Below, piece by piece: positions 5,726-12,540 of a DNA stretch of 14,264 nt. The position numbers and the translations under genes were made by a program. The notes beneath the pieces were generated by a model. The model worked only from the letters and a program-made list of their open reading frames with translations, searched no databases and was not told the origin of the DNA. This DNA comes from JBHIAG01 sp046758465 (GTDB lineage: Bacteria; Acidobacteriota; Terriglobia; Acidiferrales; 2-02-FULL-67-57): the NCBI GenBank assembly GCA_046758465.1, contig JBHIAG010000055.1, positions 1-14,264 of the forward strand, written 5' to 3'. The stretch's first letter is position 1; each line of letters opens with the position of its first letter.

Positions 5726-6886
5726 TTAATCCTCTAGCGTTCCGGGAAAGTGACCATAAATTTTGCCGAGCTGAACAACCAGAGGATAGAGGTCTGTCCC
5801 CTCCACGTTGGCAATCGCAGCGACTGCAAAACGCTTCTCAGGCAGAATGACAAGCGCCGAAGACGTCCCCGGCTGGCCGCCGCTGATCCTGACCGGCTTC
5901 TCCCCGGCCATCTCGCGCGGCAGAATCCACCCCAAGCCCCAACCCGTTTCCTCTCCATCCCGTGTTTTCTGCCTGGTCCACATCTGCTTCCGTGTCTCCT
6001 CCTGGACCAGGACACCGGCCTGAACCGCGATGGCAAATCGGGCCAGATCGGCCGCCGTCGACACCAGCCCACCCCCGGGAACCTTCATACTGGTATCGTG
6101 CAACTGGGCATTGTACAGTTCGCCAATTTTCGCGCTGGCCTTGGCGGCATCCGGCAGTTGGGAATAGCTCCATCTGTCTAACCTGAGGTAGCCCCGCGCC
6201 CGGTTCGCGATAATCGCATAGGTGTCATCGGTGCGGGTGTGACTCATGCCGGCGGGCTGGAAGATGTTTTCGCGCATGTAGTCCTCGTAGCTCATCCCCG
6301 AAGCCCCCTCAATCGCGCAGCCGAGCACGCTGTAGCCGTAGGTTGTGTAGCTAAACTTCGTACCCGGTTCGTGCAGTAACCAATCATCCTTGAACAGTGC
6401 GAGCGAATCCACCACAGTAAAGTAGTGTCCTGTGCCTCGGGCTTCGGCGCTGTTCAGGTAGTGACGAAGTCCTCCCAGGTGGCCGAGCAATTGCCGGGCC
6501 GTCACCGGCCAGCGCTTTTGGGGAAAGGTAGGGCAGTAGGTTTGGATCGGCGCGTCCAAGTCGAGCTTCCCGCGCTCGGCCAGTTGCAGCACCGCAGTCG
6601 CCGTCATGGGTTTTGTGATCGACGCAATGCGAAAGACCGTCGTGGAAGTGACACGGACAGAGTTCTCCACGTCTGCCATGCCAAACCCGTTCGCATAGCG
6701 GAGCTCGCCCTCAACCACGATGGCCAGCGAAAGTCCGGGAATCTTCAGCCGGGCCATCTCCGCCGCGATGGCCGCCTCGATTGTTTCAATTGTCTCGGCC
6801 GGCAGCTCCGCCGTTGTCTGCGCCACCGAGGGAATCACGCACAGAAGCAAAGCGAAGACTGCCAGATAGGAAAAACGGGAACGCAT
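5726..6886 (-). CDS. Serine beta-lactamase-like (LACTB / class C PBP family) exported hydrolase
   Basis: 386-residue serine hydrolase of the beta-lactamase/D-Ala-D-Ala carboxypeptidase fold, closest in motif style to the LACTB group and so more likely a peptidase or esterase than a drug-resistance enzyme. Residues 1-22 form a signal peptide (basic start, hydrophobic core LAVFALLLCVIPSVAQ, likely cut near AQ), which places it outside the inner membrane. Ser89 and Lys92 in SITK are the catalytic SxxK pair. YTTYGYS (180-186) is the second motif, with Thr in place of Asn as in LACTB. ISGGQPG (334-340) stands for the KTG/HTGG motif. LLGHLGGLRHY (133-143) is also LACTB-like. ATG 6886 has CTGGAG about 9 nt upstream. 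First gene of the minus-strand operon with the aldo/keto reductase; diverges from the permease pair across 207 bp. Confidence 0.9.
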   Translation of the reverse strand: MRSRFSYLAVFALLLCVIPSVAQTTAELPAETIETIEAAIAAEMARLKIPGLSLAIVVEGELRYANGFGMADVENSVRVTSTTVFRIASITKPMTATAVLQLAERGKLDLDAPIQTYCPTFPQKRWPVTARQLLGHLGGLRHYLNSAEARGTGHYFTVVDSLALFKDDWLLHEPGTKFSYTTYGYSVLGCAIEGASGMSYEDYMRENIFQPAGMSHTRTDDTYAIIANRARGYLRLDRWSYSQLPDAAKASAKIGELYNAQLHDTSMKVPGGGLVSTAADLARFAIAVQAGVLVQEETRKQMWTRQKTRDGEETGWGLGWILPREMAGEKPVRISGGQPGTSSALVILPEKRFAVAAIANVEGTDLYPLVVQLGKIYGHFPGTLED

Positions 6887-6963
6887 CGTTGGATCTCCAG
6901 AACGCTATCTATTTCTCTCGGTGCAAGCCTGCAGTCGCCCTCGCCCTGCCTTGGGGAAAACGC

Positions 6964-6972
6964 AGTATAGCA
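6964..6972 (-). promoter_or_regulatory. Candidate extended -10 promoter for the serine hydrolase operon
   Basis: Reading the minus strand, TGCTATACT at 6972-6964 has the extended -10 form TGn-TATACT (five of six to TATAAT). A matching -35 is not evident, as is usual for extended -10 sites. The predicted start is about 70 nt ahead of the ATG at 6886. Sequence-based prediction only. Confidence 0.4.
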
Positions 6973-7093
6973 GGATGCGCAGCGGCACAGCACTATTCGC
7001 GCGCTGAGACGTTTCGCGCGCGGCGCCGTCTAATAAAGGCGGCGAACTTTTACCTCCGCGCATGCGTATTTAGAAGCAGAAGAGGGGAGGAGT

Positions 7094-8368
7094 ATGCAGG
7101 TTCGCGAATTGTGGCAGCAGACGCTCGAGACGCTCTGGGCCAACAAGCTCCGCACCGGGCTCACCATGTTCGGCATCGCCTGGGGCATCATCTCTATCAC
7201 CCTGATGGTGGCCGCGGGTGAAGGCTTGCGGGTGGGCCAGCGCCGGGCTGCGGAAACCTTTGGCAAGGACATCATGATCGTCTTCGCCGGCCGCACCAGC
7301 CTGCAGGTCGGTGGCACGCGTGCGGGCCGCCGCATCCGCTGGCAGGCCACCGACCACCTGGCCGTCGCCCCGCAGGCGCCCGCCTGTGAGCATGTGTTAC
7401 CGGAACTCGGGCAGGGCAGCATCCCCGTGCGCAGCCGTTACAACAGCGGGACGTTCATGGTCACCGGCTCCCTGCCGCCCTTCGCTGACATTCGCAGCCT
7501 CCCGGTGGGCGCGGGCCGCTTCTACAACTGGGAGGATCAGGCCCAAGCGCGCCGCGTCGCCTTCCTCGGCAGCGAAGCGAAGAAGCAACTGTTCGCCACT
7601 CGGGATGCCGTAGGCGCGACCCTCCAGGTCGGCGACTTCCCCTACACGGTCATCGGCGTGATGCAGGAAAAAGACCAGAACTCCAGCTATGACGGGATGG
7701 ACATCACCAAAGTGTTCATCCCCTTCAGCGCCGAGTTGCGCGATTTCCCCGACAGACCCCCCGGCACTCCTCATACCATCGACCGCCTGCTGGTCAGCCC
7801 GAAATCGCTCGAACAACACGAAGCCTGCAAGCGACAAGTCCGCGCTGCCCTGGCCCGCATCCACAACTTCGACCCGCGGGACAAAGAGGCCGCCGGCGTC
7901 TGGGATACCATCGAGAATGCCAAGGCCTTCCGGCGCATGACCGACGGGATGAAATACTTCATGGGTGCGATCGGCGTGGTCACGCTGTTTTTGGGCGGCA
8001 TCGGGGTGATGAACATCATGCTGGTGAGCGTACGCGAGCGCACGCGCGAAATCGGCGTGCGCAAATCCGTCGGCGCCACCTCGCGCGCCATCCTCGGACA
8101 GTTTTTCACCGAGACCCTGATCATCGTCTTTGCCAGCGGGCTGTTGGGTCTGGGGATCGCCTACGGCCTGTGTGCCTTGGTCAACGCGGCCTTGTTCCGC
8201 AACCCATCCACAACCTCTTATTTTGCCGGGCTGCTGCCCACGCTGGAATCGGGGCTGTTGGCCTTCGGTTTGCTCGGCACGGTCGCCATCCTCGCCGCGC
8301 TCTATCCCGCCCGCCGCGCCGCCGCCGTCAACCCCATCGAAGCCCTGCGCTACGAAGCGGGAGGCTAG
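7094..8368 (+). CDS. MacB/FtsX-family ABC transporter permease (first of tandem pair)
   Basis: Inner-membrane permease of the MacB (type VII ABC, mechanotransmission) class, 424 residues. It has one N-terminal membrane helix (about 22-42, followed by AAGEGL), a large periplasmic domain (about 45-285), and three C-terminal helices (about 289-312, 340-363, 386-404). The cytoplasmic loop VSVRERTREIGVRKSVGA (311-328) is the family signature that contacts the ATPase; the C-terminus NPIEALRYE is also typical. MacB-type proteins work with an ATPase domain to drive efflux or lipoprotein or peptide release, but no ATPase gene or adaptor is in the window. ATG 7094 has GGGGAGGAG just upstream. Five bases separate its stop from the next gene, a diverged paralogue with the same layout, suggesting duplication and a heterodimer. 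Confidence 0.93.
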   Translation: MQVRELWQQTLETLWANKLRTGLTMFGIAWGIISITLMVAAGEGLRVGQRRAAETFGKDIMIVFAGRTSLQVGGTRAGRRIRWQATDHLAVAPQAPACEHVLPELGQGSIPVRSRYNSGTFMVTGSLPPFADIRSLPVGAGRFYNWEDQAQARRVAFLGSEAKKQLFATRDAVGATLQVGDFPYTVIGVMQEKDQNSSYDGMDITKVFIPFSAELRDFPDRPPGTPHTIDRLLVSPKSLEQHEACKRQVRAALARIHNFDPRDKEAAGVWDTIENAKAFRRMTDGMKYFMGAIGVVTLFLGGIGVMNIMLVSVRERTREIGVRKSVGATSRAILGQFFTETLIIVFASGLLGLGIAYGLCALVNAALFRNPSTTSYFAGLLPTLESGLLAFGLLGTVAILAALYPARRAAAVNPIEALRYEAGG

Positions 8369-8373
8369 AAGCG

Positions 8374-9627
8374 ATGTTGCGCGAAATTCTTCTTCAAGCC
8401 TGGGACGCGCTGCGCCGCCACCCCCTGCGCAGCTTCCTCACCATGCTGGGCATTGTTTGGGGCATCGTCGCCGTCACCCTGTTGATCGCCTACGGCAGCA
8501 GCTTTCGGGGCGTGCTGCTCGACGGCTTCAATGCCTTCGGCAAAAGCGCGGTCATCTGCTGGCCCGGGCAAACCAGCGAACAGGCCGGGGGTGAGCGCGC
8601 GGGTAAGCGCGTTCGCTTCGAAAAGGCGGACTTTGAGCTGATTCAGGCGGAAGCCACGCTGGTCAAGCACGCCAGCCTGGAGACGGTGCGCCGGCGTCCC
8701 ATCACCTACGGCTACCGCCTGCAAAACACCGCCATCCGCGGCGTCTATCCCATCTACGGCGAGATTCGCAACGAAGTCCCCAGCCGTGGCCGTTGGATCA
8801 GCCCCGAGGATTTCCGCGAGCGGCGCCGGGTGGTGGTGCTGGGCGAGCGCCTCTACAAGAAACTTTTCAGCAACCGGCCGGCCGTGGGCGAAACCGTGCG
8901 CATCGACAACGTCCGCTTCACCGTCATTGCGGTGCTGGACCGCAAATCGCAGTTCTCCAGCTACTTTAGCAGTGACGACGAGTCCGCCTTCATCCCCTAC
9001 ACCGCTGCTGGCGACCTCTGGAACACCCGCTACGCCAGTGTGTTGGTCTTCGCCCCCGTCGCCCCGCAGTTCGAGCCGAAAGCCAAAGAGCAGGTGCGGG
9101 CAATCGTGGCCAAGCGCCAGCGCTTCTCGCCCACCGACAAGCGCGCCATCTGGATGATGGGCCGGGAGCAATTCCGCCCCATCATTGAGGGCCTCGGCAT
9201 CGGCTTGCAGGTGCTGCTGCTGTTTGTCGGCGCGCTCACCCTCGGCATCGGCGGCGTGGGGGTGATGAACATCATGCTGGTGTCGGTGAACGAGCGCACG
9301 CGCGAGATCGGCCTGCGCCGCGCCCTCGGCGCCCGCCGCCACCACATCCAGGCCCAATTCCTTGCCGAAGCGCTCCTGCTGACCCTGCTCGGTGGCATCA
9401 TCGGCATCCTGCTCGCCCACCTGATCGCCGCCGCCGTCGGCACCCTGCCGCTGCTGGGGCATGCGTTCGAAGACACCTCCGGCAAACGCGACATCCACCT
9501 GGACATCTCCCTGGCCACCGTGGCGCTTTCCACGGGCATCCTGATGCTGGTGGGCGTGCTCAGCGGGCTGCTGCCCGCCCTGCGCGCCTCCCGCCTCCAG
9601 CCGGTTGAAGCCCTTCGCTACGAGTGA
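8374..9627 (+). CDS. MacB/FtsX-family ABC transporter permease (second of tandem pair)
   Basis: 417-residue paralogue of the preceding permease with the same topology: a helix at about 20-40, a periplasmic domain, and helices at about 278-304, 331-355 and 378-400. It has the ERTREIGLRRALGA loop (307-320) and ends PVEALRYE. The N-terminal LRSFLTMLGIVWGI closely parallels LRTGLTMFGIAWGI in its neighbour. The frame is open back to 8170, but ATG 8374 is chosen because the family N-terminus begins there and GGGAGG (8359-8364) is placed as its ribosome site inside the end of the upstream gene. Translational coupling is likely. The cargo is unknown and the ATPase must be encoded elsewhere. Confidence 0.93.
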   Translation: MLREILLQAWDALRRHPLRSFLTMLGIVWGIVAVTLLIAYGSSFRGVLLDGFNAFGKSAVICWPGQTSEQAGGERAGKRVRFEKADFELIQAEATLVKHASLETVRRRPITYGYRLQNTAIRGVYPIYGEIRNEVPSRGRWISPEDFRERRRVVVLGERLYKKLFSNRPAVGETVRIDNVRFTVIAVLDRKSQFSSYFSSDDESAFIPYTAAGDLWNTRYASVLVFAPVAPQFEPKAKEQVRAIVAKRQRFSPTDKRAIWMMGREQFRPIIEGLGIGLQVLLLFVGALTLGIGGVGVMNIMLVSVNERTREIGLRRALGARRHHIQAQFLAEALLLTLLGGIIGILLAHLIAAAVGTLPLLGHAFEDTSGKRDIHLDISLATVALSTGILMLVGVLSGLLPALRASRLQPVEALRYE

Positions 9628-9677
9628 GCCTCACCTGACACCGGGGGCCGCACGCACCAGTGTTTCATCGCAGCTTT

Positions 9678-9801
9678 GGGTAGGGCAGGGGCTTATCCCC
9701 TGCCTGTCCGTCCGGCAGGCGGGCCGCAGCCAAGCATCCCGCCACAGGCGCGGGATCTCCGCCCCGAAGCTTCGGGGTTCCGACAAGGCCTTGCCCTACC
9801 C
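9678..9801. repeat. Two-hairpin dispersed element, copy 2
   Basis: Bounded by the same 10-bp ends as 1666-1761, GGGTAGGGCA (9678-9687) and TGCCCTACCC (9792-9801), with the two internal modules in reversed order, so it is the opposite orientation. GGCAGGGG (9684-9691) pairs with CCCCTGCC (9697-9704) around CTTAT. CCCCGAAGCTTCGGGG is at 9762-9777. The central part (about 9705-9761) is unrelated to copy 1 and longer, so ends and hairpins are conserved while the middle is not. Confidence 0.8.
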
Positions 9802-9842
9802 GAGCGCCGGCGTTCCTTGTCGCGTCCTAAGTTCGCGCCGAG

Positions 9843-9864
9843 CCCCCAGGCACCCGCTTGGGGG
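9843..9864 (+). terminator. Possible terminator after the permease pair
   Basis: CCCCCA (9843-9848) and TGGGGG (9859-9864) form a 6-bp stem with a 10-nt loop, followed by ACAGTTTTC. It is short, with only four T's, and lies over 200 bp past the permease stop, so the call is weak. Confidence 0.3.
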
Positions 9865-9892
9865 ACAGTTTTCTAGGGCGCTCCGGTTTGCG

Positions 9893-9927
9893 TTGACTTC
9901 TCACCCCTAAGCCGCTACCCTAGGGGT
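9893..9927 (+). promoter_or_regulatory. Promoter-like pair overlapped by a palindrome
   Basis: TTGACT (9893-9898, five of six to the -35 consensus) is separated by 17 bp from TACCCT (9916-9921, a weak -10). A perfect inverted pair ACCCCTA (9903-9909) and TAGGGGT (9921-9927) straddles the spacer and -10, which is where a repressor would bind. It would serve the membrane-protein gene at 10036 with a leader of about 108 nt. Confidence 0.35.
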
Positions 9928-9987
9928 CGCACGCACACCGTAGCCTTTGAGGGCACTCATACCGAAATCTAAGACCGCTCGGGGCAT

Positions 9988-10010
9988 GCGGCCAGGGTGA
10001 TTCTGGCCGC
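9988..10010 (+). promoter_or_regulatory. Perfect hairpin in the leader of the TM-helix protein
   Basis: GCGGCCAG (9988-9995) pairs perfectly with CTGGCCGC (10003-10010) around the 7-nt loop GGTGATT, ending 12 nt before the GGAGGAGGAG ribosome site. It could insulate or modulate translation; no known riboswitch is recognised. Confidence 0.45.
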
Positions 10011-10035
10011 TGAGACTTCTGGCGGAGGAGGAGCT

Positions 10036-10701
10036 ATGGAAGCCTGGTTGGAAAGACTAAGGGGACCGATCGAGGCGATGTGGACGCGCGTGGCGGAATT
10101 CTTGCCCAGCCTGCTGGGTGCAATCGGCATCCTGATAGTAGGCTGGCTTTTCGCGCTGGTGGTGCGCTACATTGTCCATCGGGCCCTGCGGGTGGTCCGC
10201 CTCGACACGCTGACCGAGAAGGCCGGCCTGAATGAGGCCCTACGGCAGGGCAACATTGAAGCCACGCCGGCGCTGCTGGTGGCCAAGTTGTCCTACTGGC
10301 TCGTGGTCATCACGGCGTTGGTTGGAGCGGTGGGCGTACTGGGACTGACCGTGGCCAGCGACGCCCTGAAGGGCCTGCTGGACTACCTGCCGAACGTCAT
10401 CGCGGCCGTGTTTATCCTGGTGCTGGGGTTCTTCCTCGGCAGCCTGGTGCGCGGCCTGGTGCAGACGGCGGTGGGTGCCATCGGGGCGGTGGAGCCCCAA
10501 ACCATCGGCAAAATCGCCCAGGCAGCGGTGGTGATTTTTGCGGTGGCGGCCGCGCTGGTGCAGTTGCGCATCGCGGGGACCCTGGTCACGACCGCCTTCA
10601 CCATCTCTTTCGGCGCCCTGGCCTTTGGCCTGGCGTTGGCCTTCGGCTTGGGCTGCAAAGACTTGGTGAAGGGCTGGGTCGAGGGTCTGATCAAGAAGTA
10701 G
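10036..10701 (+). CDS. TM-helix repeat / MscS-pore-like small membrane protein
   Basis: 221-residue integral inner-membrane protein with five predicted helices (about 22-47, 82-104, 116-140, 160-178, 183-205). It resembles the conserved TM-helix (CmpX-like) group related to small-conductance mechanosensitive channels. The last helix, rich in Gly and Ala (FGALAFGLALAFGLGCKDLV, 192-211), resembles the MscS pore-lining helix followed by the GLGxxD turn. The protein stops within 15 residues of that point, so the beta and vestibule domains of true MscS channels are absent. It may be a minimal channel or a membrane scaffold; conduction is not established. ATG 10036 is preferred over an in-frame GTG at 9997 because GGAGGAGGAG lies directly upstream and the earlier start falls within the leader hairpin. 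It is monocistronic, followed by nested hairpins. Confidence 0.8.
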   Translation: MEAWLERLRGPIEAMWTRVAEFLPSLLGAIGILIVGWLFALVVRYIVHRALRVVRLDTLTEKAGLNEALRQGNIEATPALLVAKLSYWLVVITALVGAVGVLGLTVASDALKGLLDYLPNVIAAVFILVLGFFLGSLVRGLVQTAVGAIGAVEPQTIGKIAQAAVVIFAVAAALVQLRIAGTLVTTAFTISFGALAFGLALAFGLGCKDLVKGWVEGLIKK

Positions 10702-10705
10702 CCGC

Positions 10706-10780
10706 AAGTTGGCCGGCGTGCCGGGGAGAAGTTCCTGGGCGGAGCGGGTTGCACAAAAAAGGTGCAACCGCAGCCAACTT
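10706..10780. other. Nested inverted repeats downstream of the TM-helix gene
   Basis: Outer arms AAGTTGGC (10706-10713) and GCCAACTT (10773-10780) are perfectly complementary. They enclose a second perfect hairpin, GGTTGCAC (10747-10754) with GTGCAACC (10762-10769), whose loop contains six A's. The structure begins five bases after the stop codon. No U-tract follows on either strand, so it is not a standard intrinsic terminator, though it may protect the 3' end of the message. Confidence 0.55.
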
Positions 10781-10781
10781 C

Positions 10782-10790
10782 TGCTATCCT
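10782..10790 (+). promoter_or_regulatory. Possible extended -10 for the MOSC gene
   Basis: TGCTATCCT has the TGn-TATnnT form. No -35 is apparent. It would give a leader of about 175 nt containing the 10820-10841 hairpin. Weak. Confidence 0.25.
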
Positions 10791-10819
10791 CTACGCATAC
10801 AGGAAGCCCCACACGAGTT

Positions 10820-10841
10820 GCCTGGCCCGGACGGGCCAGGC
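10820..10841. other. Stable hairpin in the leader of the MOSC gene
   Basis: GCCTGGCCC (10820-10828) and GGGCCAGGC (10833-10841) form a perfect 9-bp stem closed by a GGAC loop. It lies about 130 bp before the MOSC start. It has no T-run. The surrounding 10791-10962 stretch shows no other credible feature or gene. Confidence 0.5.
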
Positions 10842-10974
10842 GGCCAGAGGGTGCGGGAGGCGATAGCTGCGGGGCCCGGAAAACCCACCTCCCCAGAAGA
10901 TTGGCCCCAACGCCCCTCGCACCCTCGCACCTTTTCTACTTGCTGGCCCTTCCCCGCCGAGCGTGAGGCCAAAG

Positions 10975-11463
10975 ATGCGGGGAAGCGCCGCGGGTGAGAA
11001 TGAGCGGCGGCAGGGTGTGAGCGGGTCGCGGGTGGTGGCGCTCTACGTCTCGCCGGCGCGCGCGCAAGCGATGGTGGCCCGGCAGCAGGTGCAGGCGCTG
11101 GCCAACCACGGTTTCGCCGACGACGCGCACGCGCGCCCCGGCAGCCGCCGCCAAGTGCTGTTGCTCGATGCCGAGACCTTGAAGGAATTTTCCCTCCGCC
11201 CGGGCAGCTTGAAGGAAAACATCACCACGCTCAGGTTGAAGCTCGCCAGGCTCGCGCCCGGAACGCGTCTGCGCCTGGGGGAAGCCCTGCTCGAGATTAC
11301 CAAGCCGTGCGAGCCCTGCAGCCGCATGAATCAAATCCGCCCGGGGCTGCAGGCAAAATTGCATGGCCGGCGCGGCATGCTGGCACGGGTGCTTACCGGG
11401 GGCAGGATTCGGGTGGGCGACGCGATTGAAGTCTTCGACCCGGCGGCCAGCCCGCGGGACTGA
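10975..11463 (+). CDS. MOSC-domain protein
   Basis: 162-residue stand-alone MOSC (molybdenum cofactor sulfurase C-terminal) domain protein, of the YiiM-like small type. Such proteins handle molybdopterin-bound ligands or sulfur; this one's partner is unknown. VVALYVSPARAQAM (20-33) begins the domain, RQVLLLDAE (59-67) and LKENITT (79-85) are core strands, and KPCEPCSRM (110-118) carries the conserved cysteine region (Cys112, Cys115), followed by GRRGMLARVL and GGRIRVGDAIEV. There is no signal peptide. The start is uncertain: ATG 10975, an upstream GTG 10963 and a downstream GTG 11017 are all possible, and the domain itself starts near 11030. It converges with the deacylase gene, with 29 bp between stops, and a short CTGCCGGCAG palindrome sits in that gap. 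No molybdoenzyme is nearby. Confidence 0.82.
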   Translation: MRGSAAGENERRQGVSGSRVVALYVSPARAQAMVARQQVQALANHGFADDAHARPGSRRQVLLLDAETLKEFSLRPGSLKENITTLRLKLARLAPGTRLRLGEALLEITKPCEPCSRMNQIRPGLQAKLHGRRGMLARVLTGGRIRVGDAIEVFDPAASPRD

Positions 11464-11492
11464 GAGCGTGCCCGCTGCCGGCAGGGGCGGAA

Positions 11493-12227
11493 CTAGCGAC
11501 GCCGCTTGGCTCGGCGGCGCTTTGCCCGCCGGCGCGCCGTCCTCCGCTTGGCCTTCTTCCTGGGACGCTTGCGGGCCGCTTTCTTTCTTCTTGCCCGTTT
11601 CGCCACCTTCCGCTTTGCCTTTTTCCTTGGCCGCTTGCGGGCGGCTTTCTTTCTTCTCGCCACCTTTCGTTTGACCACTTTCTTGCGAGCAGGCCTCTTG
11701 CGGGCTTTCGCACGGACGCGGATCCTGGCGGCGCGCTTCTGGGCGGCAATTTCGGCTGGTGGCGGCTCGCCAAACTTTGCCAGCCACGCCTGACTCAGGC
11801 GGACAAAGTCGGCATAGCCCATGCGAATGGCTTCCTCGTGGGTGCCGGCATTGAAGACAATCTCGCGGTCGGCCGCGAGTGTCTCCTCCGCGTAGGTGGG
11901 CAGGTTATAGAGGCTGCCAAAGGGGGGCATGGCGCCGACGGCGCAGTCGGGAAAGAATTGCTGGAATTCGGTCTCGCTCGCGAGCGAACACTTCTTGGCG
12001 CCCGCCGCCGCCGCCAGTTGTTTGAAGTTGATGCGCAGCGGCGCCGGCATCACCGCCAGCGCCGGGTTGCCGTCGAGCTTGACGACGACGACCTTGACGA
12101 ACTGCCGGCCAGGTACGTGCAAGCTGGCCGCGAGTTGCTGCGCGGTGAAGGCCGGGTCGTGGCGCAGAACCTCGTAGGAAACCCCTTGTTGGTCGAGGAA
12201 CTCTTTCAGGCGCTCTGTGACGGCCAT
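11493..12227 (-). CDS. YbaK/ProXp-type aminoacyl-tRNA deacylase with histone-H1-like basic tail
   Basis: 244 residues in two parts. Residues 1-155 are a YbaK/prolyl-tRNA editing domain, which hydrolyses mischarged aminoacyl-tRNA in trans. It has the conserved lysine strand RQFVKVVVVKLDG (41-53, probable catalytic Lys45) and the GAMPPFG loop (98-104). Residues 164-244 are a low-complexity basic tail with 54 Lys/Arg among 81 residues and otherwise mostly Ala, Val and Pro. A 16-residue unit (RRKKAARKRPRKKAKR) occurs twice, at 191-206 and 213-228. The tail resembles bacterial histone-H1-like or Hc1-type proteins and should bind nucleic acid. One continuous frame covers both parts, and the repeated unit is visible in the DNA. 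ATG 12227 is chosen for its GGAGGAGAG ribosome site; the upstream frame extension lacks homology. Monocistronic. The domain calls are confident; the role of the tail is inference. Confidence 0.88.
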   Translation of the reverse strand: MAVTERLKEFLDQQGVSYEVLRHDPAFTAQQLAASLHVPGRQFVKVVVVKLDGNPALAVMPAPLRINFKQLAAAAGAKKCSLASETEFQQFFPDCAVGAMPPFGSLYNLPTYAEETLAADREIVFNAGTHEEAIRMGYADFVRLSQAWLAKFGEPPPAEIAAQKRAARIRVRAKARKRPARKKVVKRKVARRKKAARKRPRKKAKRKVAKRARRKKAARKRPRKKAKRRTARRRAKRRRAKRRR

Positions 12228-12350
12228 GGTCTCTCCTCCCCCCGGTGGGCGGGACTGCATGTCGCCAGGCAAAGTTTGCCGGCGGATCAGATGGGCCCAG
12301 CATAGCAAATCCCCAGACCGATGGCTAGCCGCTCGACTCGTCCACATGAT

Positions 12351-12368
12351 TGGTGACACTGTTCACCA
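12351..12368. promoter_or_regulatory. Operator-like inverted repeat upstream of the deacylase
   Basis: TGGTGA (12351-12356) and TCACCA (12363-12368) are perfect inverted arms around CACTGT, the size and symmetry of a dimeric repressor site. It lies about 125 bp upstream of the deacylase ATG. No regulator is identified. Confidence 0.3.
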
Positions 12369-12540
12369 GCTTGCTGACGGCGGCCGCTTCGCTCGCTGCC
12401 TGCTACCCCAGGGGGGTGGGGGTTGTAGTAAGCCTCGCCCGGTAACTCTTTCATCCACAAGGCGTTGCGCGTAATAAACTAGTTTCCCGCCCTACTTTCC
12501 CCGCTAGCCTAGCCGATTGCCTCCCGCCCGTCCAATAACC

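Larger units (their letters stand above)
9628..10035. other. Gene-free gap with repeat element and channel-gene 5' region
   Basis: About 400 bp without a credible gene. In order: the inverted two-hairpin element (9678-9801), a possible terminator stem (9843-9864), a promoter-like pair overlapped by a palindrome (9893-9927), and a perfect 8-bp hairpin (9988-10010) before the ribosome site of the TM-helix protein. Confidence 0.6.

Noticed and set aside
4673..5737. Open frame antisense to the aldo/keto reductase (354 codons)
   Set aside because: It covers a gene with an intact catalytic tetrad on the other strand and shows no recognisable domain.
6887..7093. Possible small RNA or regulator-binding region with CGCGCG inverted arms between the divergent operons
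   Set aside because: The CGCGCG arms (near 6998 and 7016) are trivially self-complementary in GC-rich DNA. Only the extended -10 at 6964-6972 was kept, with low confidence.
8365..9498. Long open frame antisense to the second permease (377 codons)
   Set aside because: Composition is His/Gln/Asp/Gly/Ala-rich, typical of the antisense of a GC-rich gene. There is no family motif, and the plus-strand permease is unambiguous.
10749..10997. Plus-strand frame of 82 codons before the MOSC gene
   Set aside because: It begins inside a hairpin, has Pro-rich random-looking sequence and no ribosome site; treated as non-coding leader.
10936..11787. Minus-strand frame of 283 codons across the MOSC and deacylase-tail region
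   Set aside because: It reads the basic-tail repeats in another frame and runs antisense to the MOSC gene. No ribosome site and no domain.
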